DNA from: Parasedimentitalea huanghaiensis
GTDB lineage: Bacteria > Pseudomonadota > Alphaproteobacteria > Rhodobacterales > Rhodobacteraceae
Reading direction: 5' to 3'
Length of the DNA: 64,000 nucleotides
Assembly (NCBI RefSeq): GCF_009753675.1
Contig: NZ_WQLV01000002.1
Span: 248,001 to 312,000, forward strand
The position numbers were made by a program, and so were the translations under genes. Every line of letters starts with the position of its first letter. The first letter of the stretch is position 1. Positions 18,026 to 27,240 of this stretch are shown here, in pieces. The notes below the pieces were generated by a model. It saw only the letters and a list, made by a program, of their open reading frames with translations, was not told the origin of the DNA and did no database searches.

Positions 18026-18750
18026 CACCAGTCCCCAAGCGCCTGTTGCCACAGGGTCATCGCGGCCACCGCGGCCGTATCGGCGCGCAGGATACGGGGC
18101 CCTAGGCTTACGACGTGAGAATAAGGCAAAGCGTGCAGGCGTTTGCGTTCGACTTCGGAAAATCCGCCCTCTGGGCCGATAAGGATTGCCCAAGGGGCAT
18201 CTCCATGGGCACCTGCCGCCAGTTCCAGCGCGTTGCCCACCTCTGCCTCATCACAGAACATCAGCTGTCGATCCTCAGGCCAATGATCGAGCAGTCGGCC
18301 TAACTTTTGCAGATCCCCCACCTCGGGCACATAGGTGCCACCGCATTGTTCGGCTGCTTCAACCGCGTGGGACTGCAGGCGATCCTGGCGGATACGCTCG
18401 GAATTGGTGAATTCGGTTTGCACCGGCAGGATTTGTGCGGCGCCCATCTCGGCAGCTTTTTCGACGATGAAATCGGTGCGGGCCTTTTTGATCGGGGCGA
18501 ACAAGAGCCACAGGTCGGGCGGCATTTGCAGCGGCTTAGTCTGTTCAACACAGGTCAGCACCCCGGCACGTTTCTTGGCCTCGGTTACATCGGCCAGCCA
18601 CTCGCCATCTGTTCCATTGAACAGCAGCACCTGGCTGCCCGCACTGAGCCGCATCACCCCAAACAGGTAATGTGCCTGATCCCGATCCAGAGGAAGCGAT
18701 TGCCCTGCCCCCAGCGGGTGCTCTACATACAGTCTGATCTTTGCGCTCAT
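18025..18750 (-). CDS. rsmE: 16S rRNA m3U1498 methyltransferase
   Basis: SPOUT-class methyltransferase of 241 residues. The N-terminal OB-like domain (residues about 1-70) is followed by the SPOUT knot with the motifs AEQCGGTYVPEV near 145, LIGPEGGFSEVE near 195 and LGPRILRADTAA near 218, the last forming the SAM knot. Length fits. It is the first gene of a block continuing with GNAT, a membrane protein and perhaps gshA. Its start codon lies only 12 bases from the divergent ubiA start. Confidence 0.95.
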   Translation of the reverse strand: MSAKIRLYVEHPLGAGQSLPLDRDQAHYLFGVMRLSAGSQVLLFNGTDGEWLADVTEAKKRAGVLTCVEQTKPLQMPPDLWLLFAPIKKARTDFIVEKAAEMGAAQILPVQTEFTNSERIRQDRLQSHAVEAAEQCGGTYVPEVGDLQKLGRLLDHWPEDRQLMFCDEAEVGNALELAAGAHGDAPWAILIGPEGGFSEVERKRLHALPYSHVVSLGPRILRADTAAVAAMTLWQQALGDW

Positions 18751-18762
18751 GAGGCCCTACAT

Positions 18763-19740
18763 ATGCAAGGCGACGCCCCTAATCCAGACGAACCGAACCT
18801 TGAAGGTCAAGTTTCGGACGCTGTTACAGACAATTGGGTGGATACCCGCGCGCCGGAATGGACGCGCCCCTATCTACGGCTGTCGCGTGCGGATCGTCCG
18901 ATTGGCACTTGGCTGCTACTGATTCCCTGTTGGTGGGGGCTGGCGCTGGCGATGTTGTGGGATCAAAACCCGCGCTGGGAGGATGCCTGGATCTTTGTTG
19001 CATGCGCCGCTGGGGCCTGGTTGATGCGCGGTGCGGGATGCACCTGGAACGACATCACCGACCGCGATTTTGATGGACAGGTCGAACGGACCCGGTCGCG
19101 CCCTATCCCCTCTGGGCAGGTCAGCGTCAAAGGTGCTGTCGTCTGGATGGTCATACAAATTGCGATTTCAGCCCTGATCCTGTTCAGTTTCAACTATGCC
19201 GCTATTGCCATGGGCATACTGGCCCTGTTCCCAGTTGCGATCTATCCTTTCGCCAAGCGGTTCACCTGGTGGCCGCAGGTATTTCTGGGGCTAGCCTTTA
19301 ACTGGGGCGCAATGCTGGCCTGGGTCGCGCATACAGGCACTCTGAACTGGCCGGCTGTGTATCTGTATCTGGCAGGAATCGCCTGGACACTGTTCTATGA
19401 CACTATCTATGCCCATCAGGACACCGAGGACGATGCGCTGATCGGCGTAAAGTCCACAGCCCGACTGTTCGGCAAAGATACAGCAACCTGGCTTCGCAGG
19501 TTCCTGGTCGCCGTTGTCTGCCTGATGGGACTGGCGGTACTTATGGCTGTAATGCCCAACGGGTCTATTCTGGCTCTGCTGCTGTCCCTGATTGCACCAT
19601 GGGCGATGGGTTGGCATCTGACTTGGCAGTTGCGTGCGCTGGACACTGAAAACAACGACCGGCTGCTACAACTCTTTCGACTCAACCGCGACACAGGCTT
19701 GATCCCGCTCATCTTCTTCGCGGCAGCTCTGTTCGCATGA
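18763..19740 (+). CDS. ubiA: 4-hydroxybenzoate polyprenyltransferase
   Basis: Inner-membrane prenyltransferase of 325 residues in ubiquinone synthesis. The two Mg-diphosphate motifs are present: NDITDRDFD near residue 96 and the second D-rich loop YDTIYAHQDTEDD near residue 214, among eight or so helices. ATG at 18763 is chosen because the conserved soluble start (NWVDTRAPEW) follows; a longer frame would run inside rsmE. The start lies 12 bases from that of rsmE, so the ubiA promoter must lie within rsmE or overlap it. Confidence 0.95.
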   Translation: MQGDAPNPDEPNLEGQVSDAVTDNWVDTRAPEWTRPYLRLSRADRPIGTWLLLIPCWWGLALAMLWDQNPRWEDAWIFVACAAGAWLMRGAGCTWNDITDRDFDGQVERTRSRPIPSGQVSVKGAVVWMVIQIAISALILFSFNYAAIAMGILALFPVAIYPFAKRFTWWPQVFLGLAFNWGAMLAWVAHTGTLNWPAVYLYLAGIAWTLFYDTIYAHQDTEDDALIGVKSTARLFGKDTATWLRRFLVAVVCLMGLAVLMAVMPNGSILALLLSLIAPWAMGWHLTWQLRALDTENNDRLLQLFRLNRDTGLIPLIFFAAALFA

Positions 19741-19803
19741 TTGAACAGTTGCTCTACAGCCGATAAGAAGACGTAACACTAATTGGACGAACTTACCCCG
19801 CCT

Positions 19804-21723
19804 ATGCGCCTATCTTCACTTTTGATCGTCAGCCTCACTTTTCTGGCGGCCGCAGGGCTAAGCCTGGTTGCGGCTGGTTTCGCCGTCACTGGGGTCGAAC
19901 GCAGCACCGAAATCGCCGTTCGCCGCACCCTGGACGAGACCCGGAATGACTGGGCAGAAGTGACCGCTGATGGGCTACAGGTCATCTTGAACGGCACCGC
20001 CCCCGACGAAGCCACCCGGTTCACTGCCCTTTCAGTGGTGGGCGGCACGGTAGACGCCGCTCGTATCATTGACCTCATACAAATTGCTCCGACCGCCGAC
20101 CTGGCACCGCCGCGCTTTTCGGTAGAAATCCTGCGCAATGACAGCGGAATCTCGATCATCGGATTGATCCCCACCGGTACAGACCGCGCCGCAATCGTCG
20201 AACAACTTTCCGGACTGGTTAGGGAAGAGCGCGTTACCGACCTTCTGGAGACCGCCAGCTACAGCACGCCTGCGGGTTGGATCGACGCGATGGGCTATGC
20301 TGTCAGCGCATTACGCTACCTGCCGCGCGCCAAAATCTCGGTGGTTTCTGGTCTGGTTACGATTACTGCCATATCGGACAGCCGCGAGGAAAAGCAGGCT
20401 CTGGAGAAGACACTAACCCGCGCCGCGCCTCCGGGATTGCGGCTGTCGATCGACATCTCTGCACCCCGCCCGGTGATCACACCTTTTACACTGCGCTATC
20501 ACATTGACGAAGCTGGCGGCAGCTTTGACGCTTGCTCTGCTGAGAGCGAAGCCAGTCGAGACCGCATCCTTGCCGCTGCCCAACTGGCGGGTCAGACCAA
20601 CACCCCCAGCTGCGTTATTGGGATGGGTGTACCGTCGCCCAATTGGGCCCGTGCAGCGGAGTTGAGCATTGCCAGTCTCGCCCAACTCGGCGCCGGCTCG
20701 GTTACAATCGCTAATGCTGACATTACGTTGGTGGCAACCGTCGACACCAGCCCTGAATTGTTCGACCAAGTTATCGGTGAGTTGGAAGCTGCGCTACCAA
20801 AAGTTTTTGCGCTGCATGCGGTCCTACCAGAGCCCGAAGCCGATACCCAAGGTGGCGTTCCCGAGTTTACGGCCACTCTAAGCCCCGAGGGCCTTGTGCA
20901 GCTTCGTGGTCGTCTGAGCGACGAAACTCTGCGACATCTGGTCGACAGCTATGCCAAGGCAAGATTTGGATCGGAAAGTGTGTATACCGCCACGCGTGTA
21001 GTCAACGATCTGCCCATAAACTGGTCGGTGCGGGTTTTAACTGGCCTGGAGGCTCTCTCACTCCTGCAACGCGGCGCATTACTGGTAACCCCAGACAACG
21101 TCATTCTACGCGGGATGAGCCACCAGGAAGAAGCCACGGCCGAAATTGCCAAGTTGCTGTCTGCGAAACTGGGCGAGGCAGAAAGTTATGCGCTGGATAT
21201 CAGCTATGAAGAACCACCAGAACCTGAAGACAAGCCGGTAGAGCCTGAAGTCTGCGAAGCAGAGTTGGCCAGTATTCAGGAGGCTGGCAAAATCGCCTTT
21301 GAACCTGGGTCGGCCACCATTGCATCCCAGAGCCGCGACACTATGGATGCAATCGCTGAAATTCTGGAACGATGCGGCGATATGCGGTTGGAGATCCAAG
21401 GCCATACTGACAGCCAAGGCCGCGAAGAGATGAACCAGAACCTGAGCCAGGCTCGTGCCCAGTCCGTTCTCAACGAATTGCGCACGCGCCGTGTGCCGAC
21501 CTCCAGCTACGCTGCTAAAGGATACGGTGAGACCAACCCAATTGCCGACAATGGCACCGAAGAAGGCCGAGAACAAAATCGCCGTATTACCTTTCACTTG
21601 ATTCGGCTCGAACAGGGTCCCGAGCAAGAAAGTACGCTGGATGCTGCAGCGGCTGAAAAAGCCGAGGACCTCTCGCCAACCGAAACGCCTGACACCACCG
21701 AACAGGAGCTCCCCGGACAATGA
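19804..21723 (+). CDS. OmpA family protein with BON-like repeats
   Basis: A 639-residue exported protein. Signal peptide or anchor at about residues 3-25 (SLLIVSLTFLAAAGLSLVAA). The central 400 residues hold several BON-like modules (for example LQVILNGTAPDEATRFTAL), and the C-terminal OmpA peptidoglycan-binding domain has IAFEPGSATI near residue 500 and the key LEIQGHTDSQGREEMNQNLS. A short Glu/Thr-rich tail follows. TTG at 19783 is an alternative start. The next gene overlaps its stop by four bases, suggesting a coupled envelope pair. Confidence 0.88.
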   Translation: MRLSSLLIVSLTFLAAAGLSLVAAGFAVTGVERSTEIAVRRTLDETRNDWAEVTADGLQVILNGTAPDEATRFTALSVVGGTVDAARIIDLIQIAPTADLAPPRFSVEILRNDSGISIIGLIPTGTDRAAIVEQLSGLVREERVTDLLETASYSTPAGWIDAMGYAVSALRYLPRAKISVVSGLVTITAISDSREEKQALEKTLTRAAPPGLRLSIDISAPRPVITPFTLRYHIDEAGGSFDACSAESEASRDRILAAAQLAGQTNTPSCVIGMGVPSPNWARAAELSIASLAQLGAGSVTIANADITLVATVDTSPELFDQVIGELEAALPKVFALHAVLPEPEADTQGGVPEFTATLSPEGLVQLRGRLSDETLRHLVDSYAKARFGSESVYTATRVVNDLPINWSVRVLTGLEALSLLQRGALLVTPDNVILRGMSHQEEATAEIAKLLSAKLGEAESYALDISYEEPPEPEDKPVEPEVCEAELASIQEAGKIAFEPGSATIASQSRDTMDAIAEILERCGDMRLEIQGHTDSQGREEMNQNLSQARAQSVLNELRTRRVPTSSYAAKGYGETNPIADNGTEEGREQNRRITFHLIRLEQGPEQESTLDAAAAEKAEDLSPTETPDTTEQELPGQ

Positions 21724-22034
21724 ACAGAACTGAGTTCATCATCACCACCGCCATCATCCTGTTTGCGGCTTTTGTAATGGGCTGGTTTGCCAATTGGCTG
21801 GTTCACCGGTTCACCCGCGTACGGCAGAGCGATGTTGCGGACCTAGATCGGATGAGCCAGGAACTGCACGAGGCCGAAGAAACCCGCGACCAGGCGATTA
21901 CCTACCTGCAGCAGCGAGAGGCCGAACTTAGCAACCAGCTGGCGCAGACCGAGGCTGAGCTGCGCGCAGCGATGGACGGGTTGCAAGCGGCCCGACAAGA
22001 GGCTGAAGAGCTGCGGATGCACCTGCAGGAGTGA
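21720..22034 (+). CDS. membrane-anchored coiled-coil protein
   Basis: A 104-residue protein with one N-terminal helix (about residues 7-28) and a Glu/Gln/Ala-rich coiled coil over residues about 38-103. It is translationally coupled (ATGA overlap) to the OmpA/BON gene, suggesting the pair works together at the envelope, perhaps as scaffold and tether. No family assignment. Confidence 0.75.
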   Translation: MNRTEFIITTAIILFAAFVMGWFANWLVHRFTRVRQSDVADLDRMSQELHEAEETRDQAITYLQQREAELSNQLAQTEAELRAAMDGLQAARQEAEELRMHLQE

Positions 22035-22048
22035 TCTGTTGCTCTTGT

Positions 22049-22076
22049 GGTGCGTGCAAGCACACACCCTACACAG
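22049..22076 (-). repeat. REP-like hairpin, copy 1
   Basis: 28-base element reading, on the minus strand, CTGTGTAGGGTGTGTGCTTG and onward; a GTAG tetranucleotide (CTAC at 22069-22072 on +) abuts an imperfect hairpin GGTGTGT-GCTTGC-ACGCACC. It lies between the coiled-coil gene and moaE and matches the copies flanking the transposase at 48931 with one base difference in the stem. Confidence 0.8.
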
Positions 22077-22204
22077 ACATTCCGACTGAATTTGTCAGTG
22101 ATTTTGACATAGGGGTCTCCCCCGGCGCGGCAGCAGGCCGCGCTATGCCCAACAGGAGAAGATCACCTGTTGATCGTTCGACGGGCGGGAGCCGTTGTTT
22201 AGAA

Positions 22205-22651
22205 CTACCAGCGGTCTAACGCGTCCTCATCGGAGTCCTTAGCAGCGACCCAGTCTGTTGTGCCACTGTCCAGGATTTCCTTTTTCCAAAACGGCGCACG
22301 AGATTTGAGATAATCCATCAGGTATTCGGCAGCTTCGAACGCATCCTTGCGGTGGCGCGATGCGGTTGCAACCATCATGATCTGTTCCCCAGGTGCAAGA
22401 CGGCCATAGCGGTGGATTACCAGCGCATCGCCAAGTGACCAGCGGTCCATCGCGGTCTGTGTAATCTCCGTCAGGGCTTTGAGTGTCATGCCCGGATAAT
22501 GCTCAATTTCCATCGCCACCAGACCGCCCTGATCCGCATCTCGAACGATGCCCGTGAAGGTAACAATGGCACCCATAGCGTTATTGGCCTGAGCAAAAGC
22601 CTCTGCCCTTGCGCCAAATTCGAACCCTTCCTCCTGAACAGACACTTGCAT
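22205..22651 (-). CDS. moaE: molybdopterin synthase catalytic subunit
   Basis: Large subunit of molybdopterin synthase, 148 residues. Motifs: GAIVTFTGIVRD near residue 27, MEIEHYPGMT near 47, IHRYGRLAPGE near 80, SRHRKDAFEAAEYLMDYLK, and the catalytic FWKKE near 126. It acts with the MoaD sulfur carrier to insert the dithiolene sulfurs into cPMP. It lies four bases downstream of moaD in the order pgsA-moaD-moaE. Confidence 0.95.
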   Translation of the reverse strand: MQVSVQEEGFEFGARAEAFAQANNAMGAIVTFTGIVRDADQGGLVAMEIEHYPGMTLKALTEITQTAMDRWSLGDALVIHRYGRLAPGEQIMMVATASRHRKDAFEAAEYLMDYLKSRAPFWKKEILDSGTTDWVAAKDSDEDALDRW

Positions 22652-22655
22652 CAGT

Positions 22656-22901
22656 TCAGCCTCCGGTCATCGGCGGGAAGAAAGCGACTTCTCGCACCCC
22701 CTGCAGAGAAGCATCAAAGCTGCTCAATTCCTGATCCAGAGCAACCCGCAGGGCTGACAGGTCGGCAAAAGCAGCGGCGTAACGATCTTCGCGAGCACGC
22801 AGTTCTTCTACCAGTCCAGCGACGGTGGTTGCGGAGGTCTCGATCCGCTCACGCGGCAGCCCGATGCGTTCACGCACCCATGCAAAATACAACACATCCA
22901 T
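22656..22901 (-). CDS. moaD: molybdopterin synthase sulfur carrier subunit
   Basis: Ubiquitin-like sulfur carrier of 81 residues ending in the required Gly-Gly (FFPPMTGG) that is thiocarboxylated by the MoeB-type enzyme. The YFAWVRERIGLPRE start is characteristic. Its ATG overlaps the pgsA stop by one base (TGATG), so phospholipid and cofactor genes share an operon here. Confidence 0.95.
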   Translation of the reverse strand: MDVLYFAWVRERIGLPRERIETSATTVAGLVEELRAREDRYAAAFADLSALRVALDQELSSFDASLQGVREVAFFPPMTGG

Positions 22902-23566
22902 CAGCTATTTTCCTTTAGAAATGGGAATGCTTTGCGAAGATAATCTGCGCCCGTAATCAGGGTCAGTGCCGCAGCAACCCAAAGAAGCCACAAGCCGATC
23001 CGCCCAGACCAGACCATTGCTTCAAACTTCCAGCGCAGACCTTGCAGGTCTTCCACCTCTCCCAGCATGACTTGATCGACCAGCGCCTGATCCATGCCCC
23101 AGGCGGACATACCCAGGTAGTGTTCAAAAATACCCTGAGCAAACAAGACTGCAATGGCAACCATTTGAGCCGTGGTTTTCCACTTGGCCAATTTGGTCAC
23201 CTTGAGCGTTCCGGCAGTATCCCCAAGGAATTCACGCAGGCCGGACACAAACACTTCTCGAAACAGAATGAAGGTCGCAGGCAACACCAGCCAGGGTGAC
23301 ATTGAGGAATAGCCGACAATCACCATTAGCGCGATCACCACCATTGCCTTGTCAGCGATTGGGTCCAGCATCGCACCCAGTTTGGTTTCTTGCTTCCACG
23401 CACGTGCAAGATAGCCGTCAATCCAGTCAGTCAACGCAGCAATGACAAACAACATCAACGCAAACCAGTCCGCGTAGGGGCGACTAAAATACAAAAACAT
23501 CAGTGCGAGTCCAGGGGCCGCAACAAGGCGAAGCACTGTCAGAATATTGGGTAAGGTCCATGTCAT
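22901..23566 (-). CDS. pgsA: CDP-diacylglycerol--glycerol-3-phosphate 3-phosphatidyltransferase
   Basis: Membrane enzyme of 221 residues that makes phosphatidylglycerol phosphate. The CDP-alcohol phosphotransferase signature DWIDGYLARAWKQETKLG, followed by MLDPIADKAM, gives D-x2-DG-x2-AR-x8-G-x3-D-x3-D in full. Helices surround it. Length is slightly longer than the E. coli enzyme owing to an insertion near residues 150-180. It heads the pgsA-moaD-moaE block. Confidence 0.93.
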   Translation of the reverse strand: MTWTLPNILTVLRLVAAPGLALMFLYFSRPYADWFALMLFVIAALTDWIDGYLARAWKQETKLGAMLDPIADKAMVVIALMVIVGYSSMSPWLVLPATFILFREVFVSGLREFLGDTAGTLKVTKLAKWKTTAQMVAIAVLFAQGIFEHYLGMSAWGMDQALVDQVMLGEVEDLQGLRWKFEAMVWSGRIGLWLLWVAAALTLITGADYLRKAFPFLKENS

Positions 23567-23638
23567 AAGGCGGACATTAACTTGTCGGCGTCCGGGTGGA
23601 AAGGCGATGCAGGTAAAATCTGCCTGTTAAGAATAGAT

Positions 23639-23659
23639 GCCTCCGGCGGGGATATTTTT
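23639..23659. repeat. Roseobacter-type GCCTCCGGCGGGGATATTT motif
   Basis: A short GC-rich block followed by ATATTTTTA, between the pgsA start and the uvrC stop. From memory this motif recurs in intergenic spaces of many Roseobacter-group genomes. It could terminate transcription rightward or be a binding site; the function is unknown to me. Confidence 0.5.
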
Positions 23660-23705
23660 AGCTAGATGAACAAGGGGTTGCACTGGAACGCAGACCTTTG
23701 TCGCG

Positions 23706-25577
23706 TCATCTATCCTGGAAAAAGTCATATATTCTTTGTGCCAGCGCACCAGAGACGCCCGAAACCGCCTTGAGGTCCGCCAGATTGGCACGGCTCACTG
23801 CTTTGGCGCTGCCGAAATGCGCCAGTAAGGCCCTCTTGCGGCTGGCGCCAACGCCGGGAACTTCATCCAGTGGTGTTGCGCCAATGGCCTTGGCCCGCTT
23901 GGCCCGGTGGGTGCCTATGGCAAAACGGTGAGCCTCGTCCCGCATGCGCTGGACAAAATACAACACCGGGTCGTTGCGTTGCAGCGCAAACGGGCGTTTC
24001 CCCGTACGGTGGAACTCTTCCTTGCCGTGGTCACGATCAACCCCCTTGGCAACGCCAACCATCGGAATATCACCAACACCGTGTTCATCCATGATCTGGG
24101 CCACGGCCGAGACCTGCCCGGCGCCGCCGTCAATCAGCAACAAATCCGGCCAATGGCCTTTGCTGCGGTCCGGGTCTTCCTTTTGCAACCTAGAAAACCG
24201 CCGGTGCAGCACTTCTTTCATCATGCCAAAGTCATCACCCGGAACCAGATCATCGCCTTTGATATTGAACTTGCGGTAGGCGTTTTTCATAAACCCGTCA
24301 GGACCAGCCACAATCATGCCGCCAACGGCATTGGTGCCCTGGATATGTGAGTTGTCATAGACTTCGATCCGCTGCGGTGGACCGTCCAGCCCAAAGGCCT
24401 CAGCCAGTCCACGCAGCAACCTGGCCTGTGTCGCACTTTCCGACATCTTACGCGCCAGAGATTCGCGCGCGTTACGAGTGGCGCCCGCGACCAGTTCCGC
24501 CTTCTCGCCGCGTTGAGGAACAAGAATTTCGACCCGGTGAGAAGTTTTACTGCTGAGCGCCTCGGTCATCAGGTCATCATGCTCTATGGCGTCAGACAGG
24601 ATCAGCTGGCGCGGCGGCAGCTTGTTGTCGTAAAACTGGCCAATAAAGGCCTCCATCACCTCGGCAGCAGTTACATCGGCGCCAATACGGGGATAAAAAT
24701 CCTGATTGCCCCAGTTTTGGTTGGCGCGGATGAAGAACACCTGCACGCAGGCCTGCCCGGCCTCTATGTGCAGCCCGATCACGTCCGCCTCGGCCACCCC
24801 GCGCGGGTTGATGCCCTGCGCTGTCTGCACCTGAGTCAATGCCTTGATCCGGTCACGTAGCGCCGCGGCGCGTTCAAACTCCAGGGCCTCCGACGCGGCC
24901 ATCATCAGTTCGGCCAGTTCTTCTTGTATTTTGGTAGAGCGCCCAGACAGGAACCGTTCCGCGTCGTATACGCTGGCGGCGTAGTCTTCTTGGCTGATTT
25001 CACCTGTACAGGGTGCCGAACAACGTTTGATCTGGTATTGCAGACAGGGACGGCTTCGCCCCTCGAACATTGCATTTGAACAGTTGCGCAGCAAAAATGC
25101 CTTTTGCATCTGGTTCAGAGTTCGCGTCACTGCACTGGCGCTGGCAAATGGCCCAAAGTAGGCCCCCTTTGCCTTACGCGCGCCCCGGTGCTTTTTGATC
25201 TGTGGGTAGTCGTGCGACTTATCCAGCAGAATATTGGGGAAACTTTTGTCGTCACGTAGCAGCACGTTGTATTTTGGTTTTAGCTGCTTGATCAGGTTTT
25301 GTTCGAGTAGCAAAGCCTCTGTTTCTGTCCGCGTGGTCAGGAACATCATCGACGTCGTCAGCGCGATCATCCGTTCGATACGCTGAGTGTGGCCCGGACG
25401 ACTGTAGTTGGACACCCGCGCCCGCAGATTGCGCGCCTTGCCAACGTAGAGAACCCGGTTCTCTGCATCCAGCATACGGTACACCCCAGGAGAGCCATCA
25501 AGTGTCTTAAGATAGTCCTGCACTACGGCATAACCGGTTGGCGGCACGGCGGGCTTTTCTGGGGGCAAATCAGTCAT
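23706..25577 (-). CDS. uvrC: excinuclease ABC subunit C
   Basis: Nucleotide excision repair nuclease making both incisions around a lesion. The 623-residue protein has the GIY-YIG domain ([21 protein letters not shown] near residue 28), a cysteine-containing linker ([20 protein letters not shown] near 160), a UVR segment ([13 protein letters not shown] near 235), the C-terminal RNase H-like domain ([12 protein letters not shown] near 410, LLIDGGAGQ near 495) and paired helix-hairpin-helix motifs ([18 protein letters not shown]). ATG 25577 is preferred; an earlier ATG adds 24 unconserved residues. Confidence 0.95.
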   Translation of the reverse strand: MTDLPPEKPAVPPTGYAVVQDYLKTLDGSPGVYRMLDAENRVLYVGKARNLRARVSNYSRPGHTQRIERMIALTTSMMFLTTRTETEALLLEQNLIKQLKPKYNVLLRDDKSFPNILLDKSHDYPQIKKHRGARKAKGAYFGPFASASAVTRTLNQMQKAFLLRNCSNAMFEGRSRPCLQYQIKRCSAPCTGEISQEDYAASVYDAERFLSGRSTKIQEELAELMMAASEALEFERAAALRDRIKALTQVQTAQGINPRGVAEADVIGLHIEAGQACVQVFFIRANQNWGNQDFYPRIGADVTAAEVMEAFIGQFYDNKLPPRQLILSDAIEHDDLMTEALSSKTSHRVEILVPQRGEKAELVAGATRNARESLARKMSESATQARLLRGLAEAFGLDGPPQRIEVYDNSHIQGTNAVGGMIVAGPDGFMKNAYRKFNIKGDDLVPGDDFGMMKEVLHRRFSRLQKEDPDRSKGHWPDLLLIDGGAGQVSAVAQIMDEHGVGDIPMVGVAKGVDRDHGKEEFHRTGKRPFALQRNDPVLYFVQRMRDEAHRFAIGTHRAKRAKAIGATPLDEVPGVGASRKRALLAHFGSAKAVSRANLADLKAVSGVSGALAQRIYDFFQDR

Positions 25578-26118
25578 GTTACCGAAGATATGATTCCCCG
25601 CCTCGAGCTGCAACGTGTAAGCCTCAGGAGCAAGCAAAAACAAATCCACCGAAGCTGTGGATAACTGTGGAGATATCTTTTGGCTATCTGCTGTTTATAA
25701 CTGGAAACATCGACATTTTCGGAGTTGCCTGTTTTTTAGGCAAATTGATAAGACTTTGAATTTAAACGGTACTTTTTCTGAAAATCCACAACACGTTGAA
25801 ATCAAATACATTTTTATTACAAGTTTATGACGTAATTTTTCCCAGTGCACAACTTGTCGCACTTTATGGAATTGGCGGTGCTTAAACGTGGTATTCAGCC
25901 TAGGTCACATCCGTAAATGCAACCGCCAGAAATGGCCCTTGGCGGGCAAATCAGTGCCCCTTGAAGCCAAGGGCGGAGAAGGTCGCAGATCAGTTAACGA
26001 TGCGATATCGTTGCCCTAGGATGAACTGCAGTGGTAGCGACAAAACGCAACCAAGGGTTAACGCATAACAACCAGCATAGAACTATCATCGCACAGAGAT
26101 GTGCTTGTACTGGTTGTG
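25578..26118. other. intergenic region uvrC to antiporter, AT-rich, one DnaA box
   Basis: About 540 bases without a convincing gene. The left half (about 25670-25880) is markedly AT-rich. A perfect DnaA box on the minus strand (TTATCCACA) lies at 25656-25664 close to the uvrC start. The right half holds two stems: GCCCTTGG/CCAAGGGC at 25935-25974 (24-base loop) and AACGAT/ATCGTT at 25996-26012. These may include the antiporter terminator and the uvrC promoter. Confidence 0.5.
25656..25664 (-). promoter_or_regulatory. consensus DnaA box upstream of uvrC
   Basis: Minus-strand TTATCCACA matches the DnaA consensus exactly, next to an AT-rich stretch. A single box can occur by chance; with an AT-rich flank it could allow DnaA control of uvrC. 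A weaker match, AAATCCACA, lies about 125 bases to the right. Confidence 0.45.
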
Positions 26119-27072
26119 TTACAAAACCGCGACCATATAGGCCAGATATAACCCCGTCAAAACAACACCCCATGTGCGAGTAATATCTTGCTTGAAGAAC
26201 ACAAACGGCACCAGCAAGAGAGAAGCAGCCAGCATCACCCAAAGATCGAACAGCAAGAATGTCGGCTTTACTGGGATAGGACCAATAAATGTAGCGACCC
26301 CGACGATGGCAAGCAGGTTGAACATGTTCGAACCGATGACATTGCCCAAAGCCACGTCGGCCTGTCGGCGCAGAGCCGCCATCACCGTAGTTGCAAGCTC
26401 TGGCAACGAGGTGCCGATAGCGATTAGCGTCAAACCGATCACCCGCTCGCTGACATGATAAGTACGGGCGATCTCGGTCCCGTTATCAACCAACAAATCT
26501 GCGCCCAAAGGCAGGCCAATCAAGCCCAACACCAAGTAAACGCCTATGCGCCAGTACGGCATATTAGGATCGGCCTCGTCGATGTCCTCCAGGTCATCGT
26601 CACCTTCGCAGCCACACCGGCGATGCGCGCGCGCTTCGCTGAAGGCTGAGCCAAGCACGAAGGCCAGAGCAGCCAGCAGAACCAGCCCGGACCAGAGTGT
26701 AAATACGCCGCAAAATGCAAGTGCGATGAACAATACAGTAGCACCCAGCATGTAGATATAGTTCTTGCGGGTGTCACATTCGCTAGTGTGAAGGCTGGTC
26801 ATAATGGCTGGAACGCCCAAAACCAGCAGAATATTAGCGGTGTTCGACCCGACCACATTCCCAAGGGCAATGCTTGGAACGTCTTCTAATACGGCCTGAA
26901 TGGCAATCAGCAGCTCAGGCGCGGAGGTTCCAAAGGCAACAATGGTGAGGCTGACAATCAGTGCAGGCACCCCAAGCCGAAGACTGAGGTTCACCGCACC
27001 GCGCACCAGGGCATCCCCCGCCAGCAGCAAGATCACCAGACCCAGCGCCAAAAATAGCCATGGCATCATCAT
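26119..27072 (-). CDS. calcium/sodium antiporter (CaCA family, YrbG-like)
   Basis: Polytopic exchanger of 317 residues with the duplicated CaCA repeats: AFGTSAPELLIAIQA near residue 46 and AIGTSLPELATTVMA near 219, followed by ALGNVVGSNTANILLV and ALGNVIGSNMFNLLA. An acidic loop (CEGDDDLEDIDEADP) separates the halves. ATG 27072 overlaps the stop of the small zinc-ribbon gene as ATGA. It probably exchanges Ca2+ for Na+ or H+. Confidence 0.92.
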   Translation of the reverse strand: MMMPWLFLALGLVILLLAGDALVRGAVNLSLRLGVPALIVSLTIVAFGTSAPELLIAIQAVLEDVPSIALGNVVGSNTANILLVLGVPAIMTSLHTSECDTRKNYIYMLGATVLFIALAFCGVFTLWSGLVLLAALAFVLGSAFSEARAHRRCGCEGDDDLEDIDEADPNMPYWRIGVYLVLGLIGLPLGADLLVDNGTEIARTYHVSERVIGLTLIAIGTSLPELATTVMAALRRQADVALGNVIGSNMFNLLAIVGVATFIGPIPVKPTFLLFDLWVMLAASLLLVPFVFFKQDITRTWGVVLTGLYLAYMVAVL

Positions 27073-27239
27073 CCGCGTCGCCCTTTTCCACAGGCACAGG
27101 GGCCCTTGCCAATTTTGAAACGTCCACAATGTGGACAACGGGCCGACTCCAGTTTCTTTTGCCCGGGAAACTTCAGTTTTCCGAACATCGCCAGCACCGC
27201 CATTGCGACCAGAAACAAGGATACAATTTTAAAAATCAC
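27069..27239 (-). CDS. 56-residue membrane zinc-ribbon protein
   Basis: A short gene below usual length cut-offs. GTG at 27239 starts one base after the upstream peptidase stop, and the stop overlaps the antiporter start by four bases, so coupling supports translation. The product has one hydrophobic helix (residues 2-18) and a C-terminal CPHC...CAC motif (Cys35, Cys38, Cys48, Cys50) typical of a zinc ribbon, then a basic tail. I recall similar tiny proteins in Roseobacter genomes, but the function is unknown. Confidence 0.75.
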   Translation of the reverse strand: MIFKIVSLFLVAMAVLAMFGKLKFPGQKKLESARCPHCGRFKIGKGPCACGKGRRG

Positions 27240-27240
27240 C

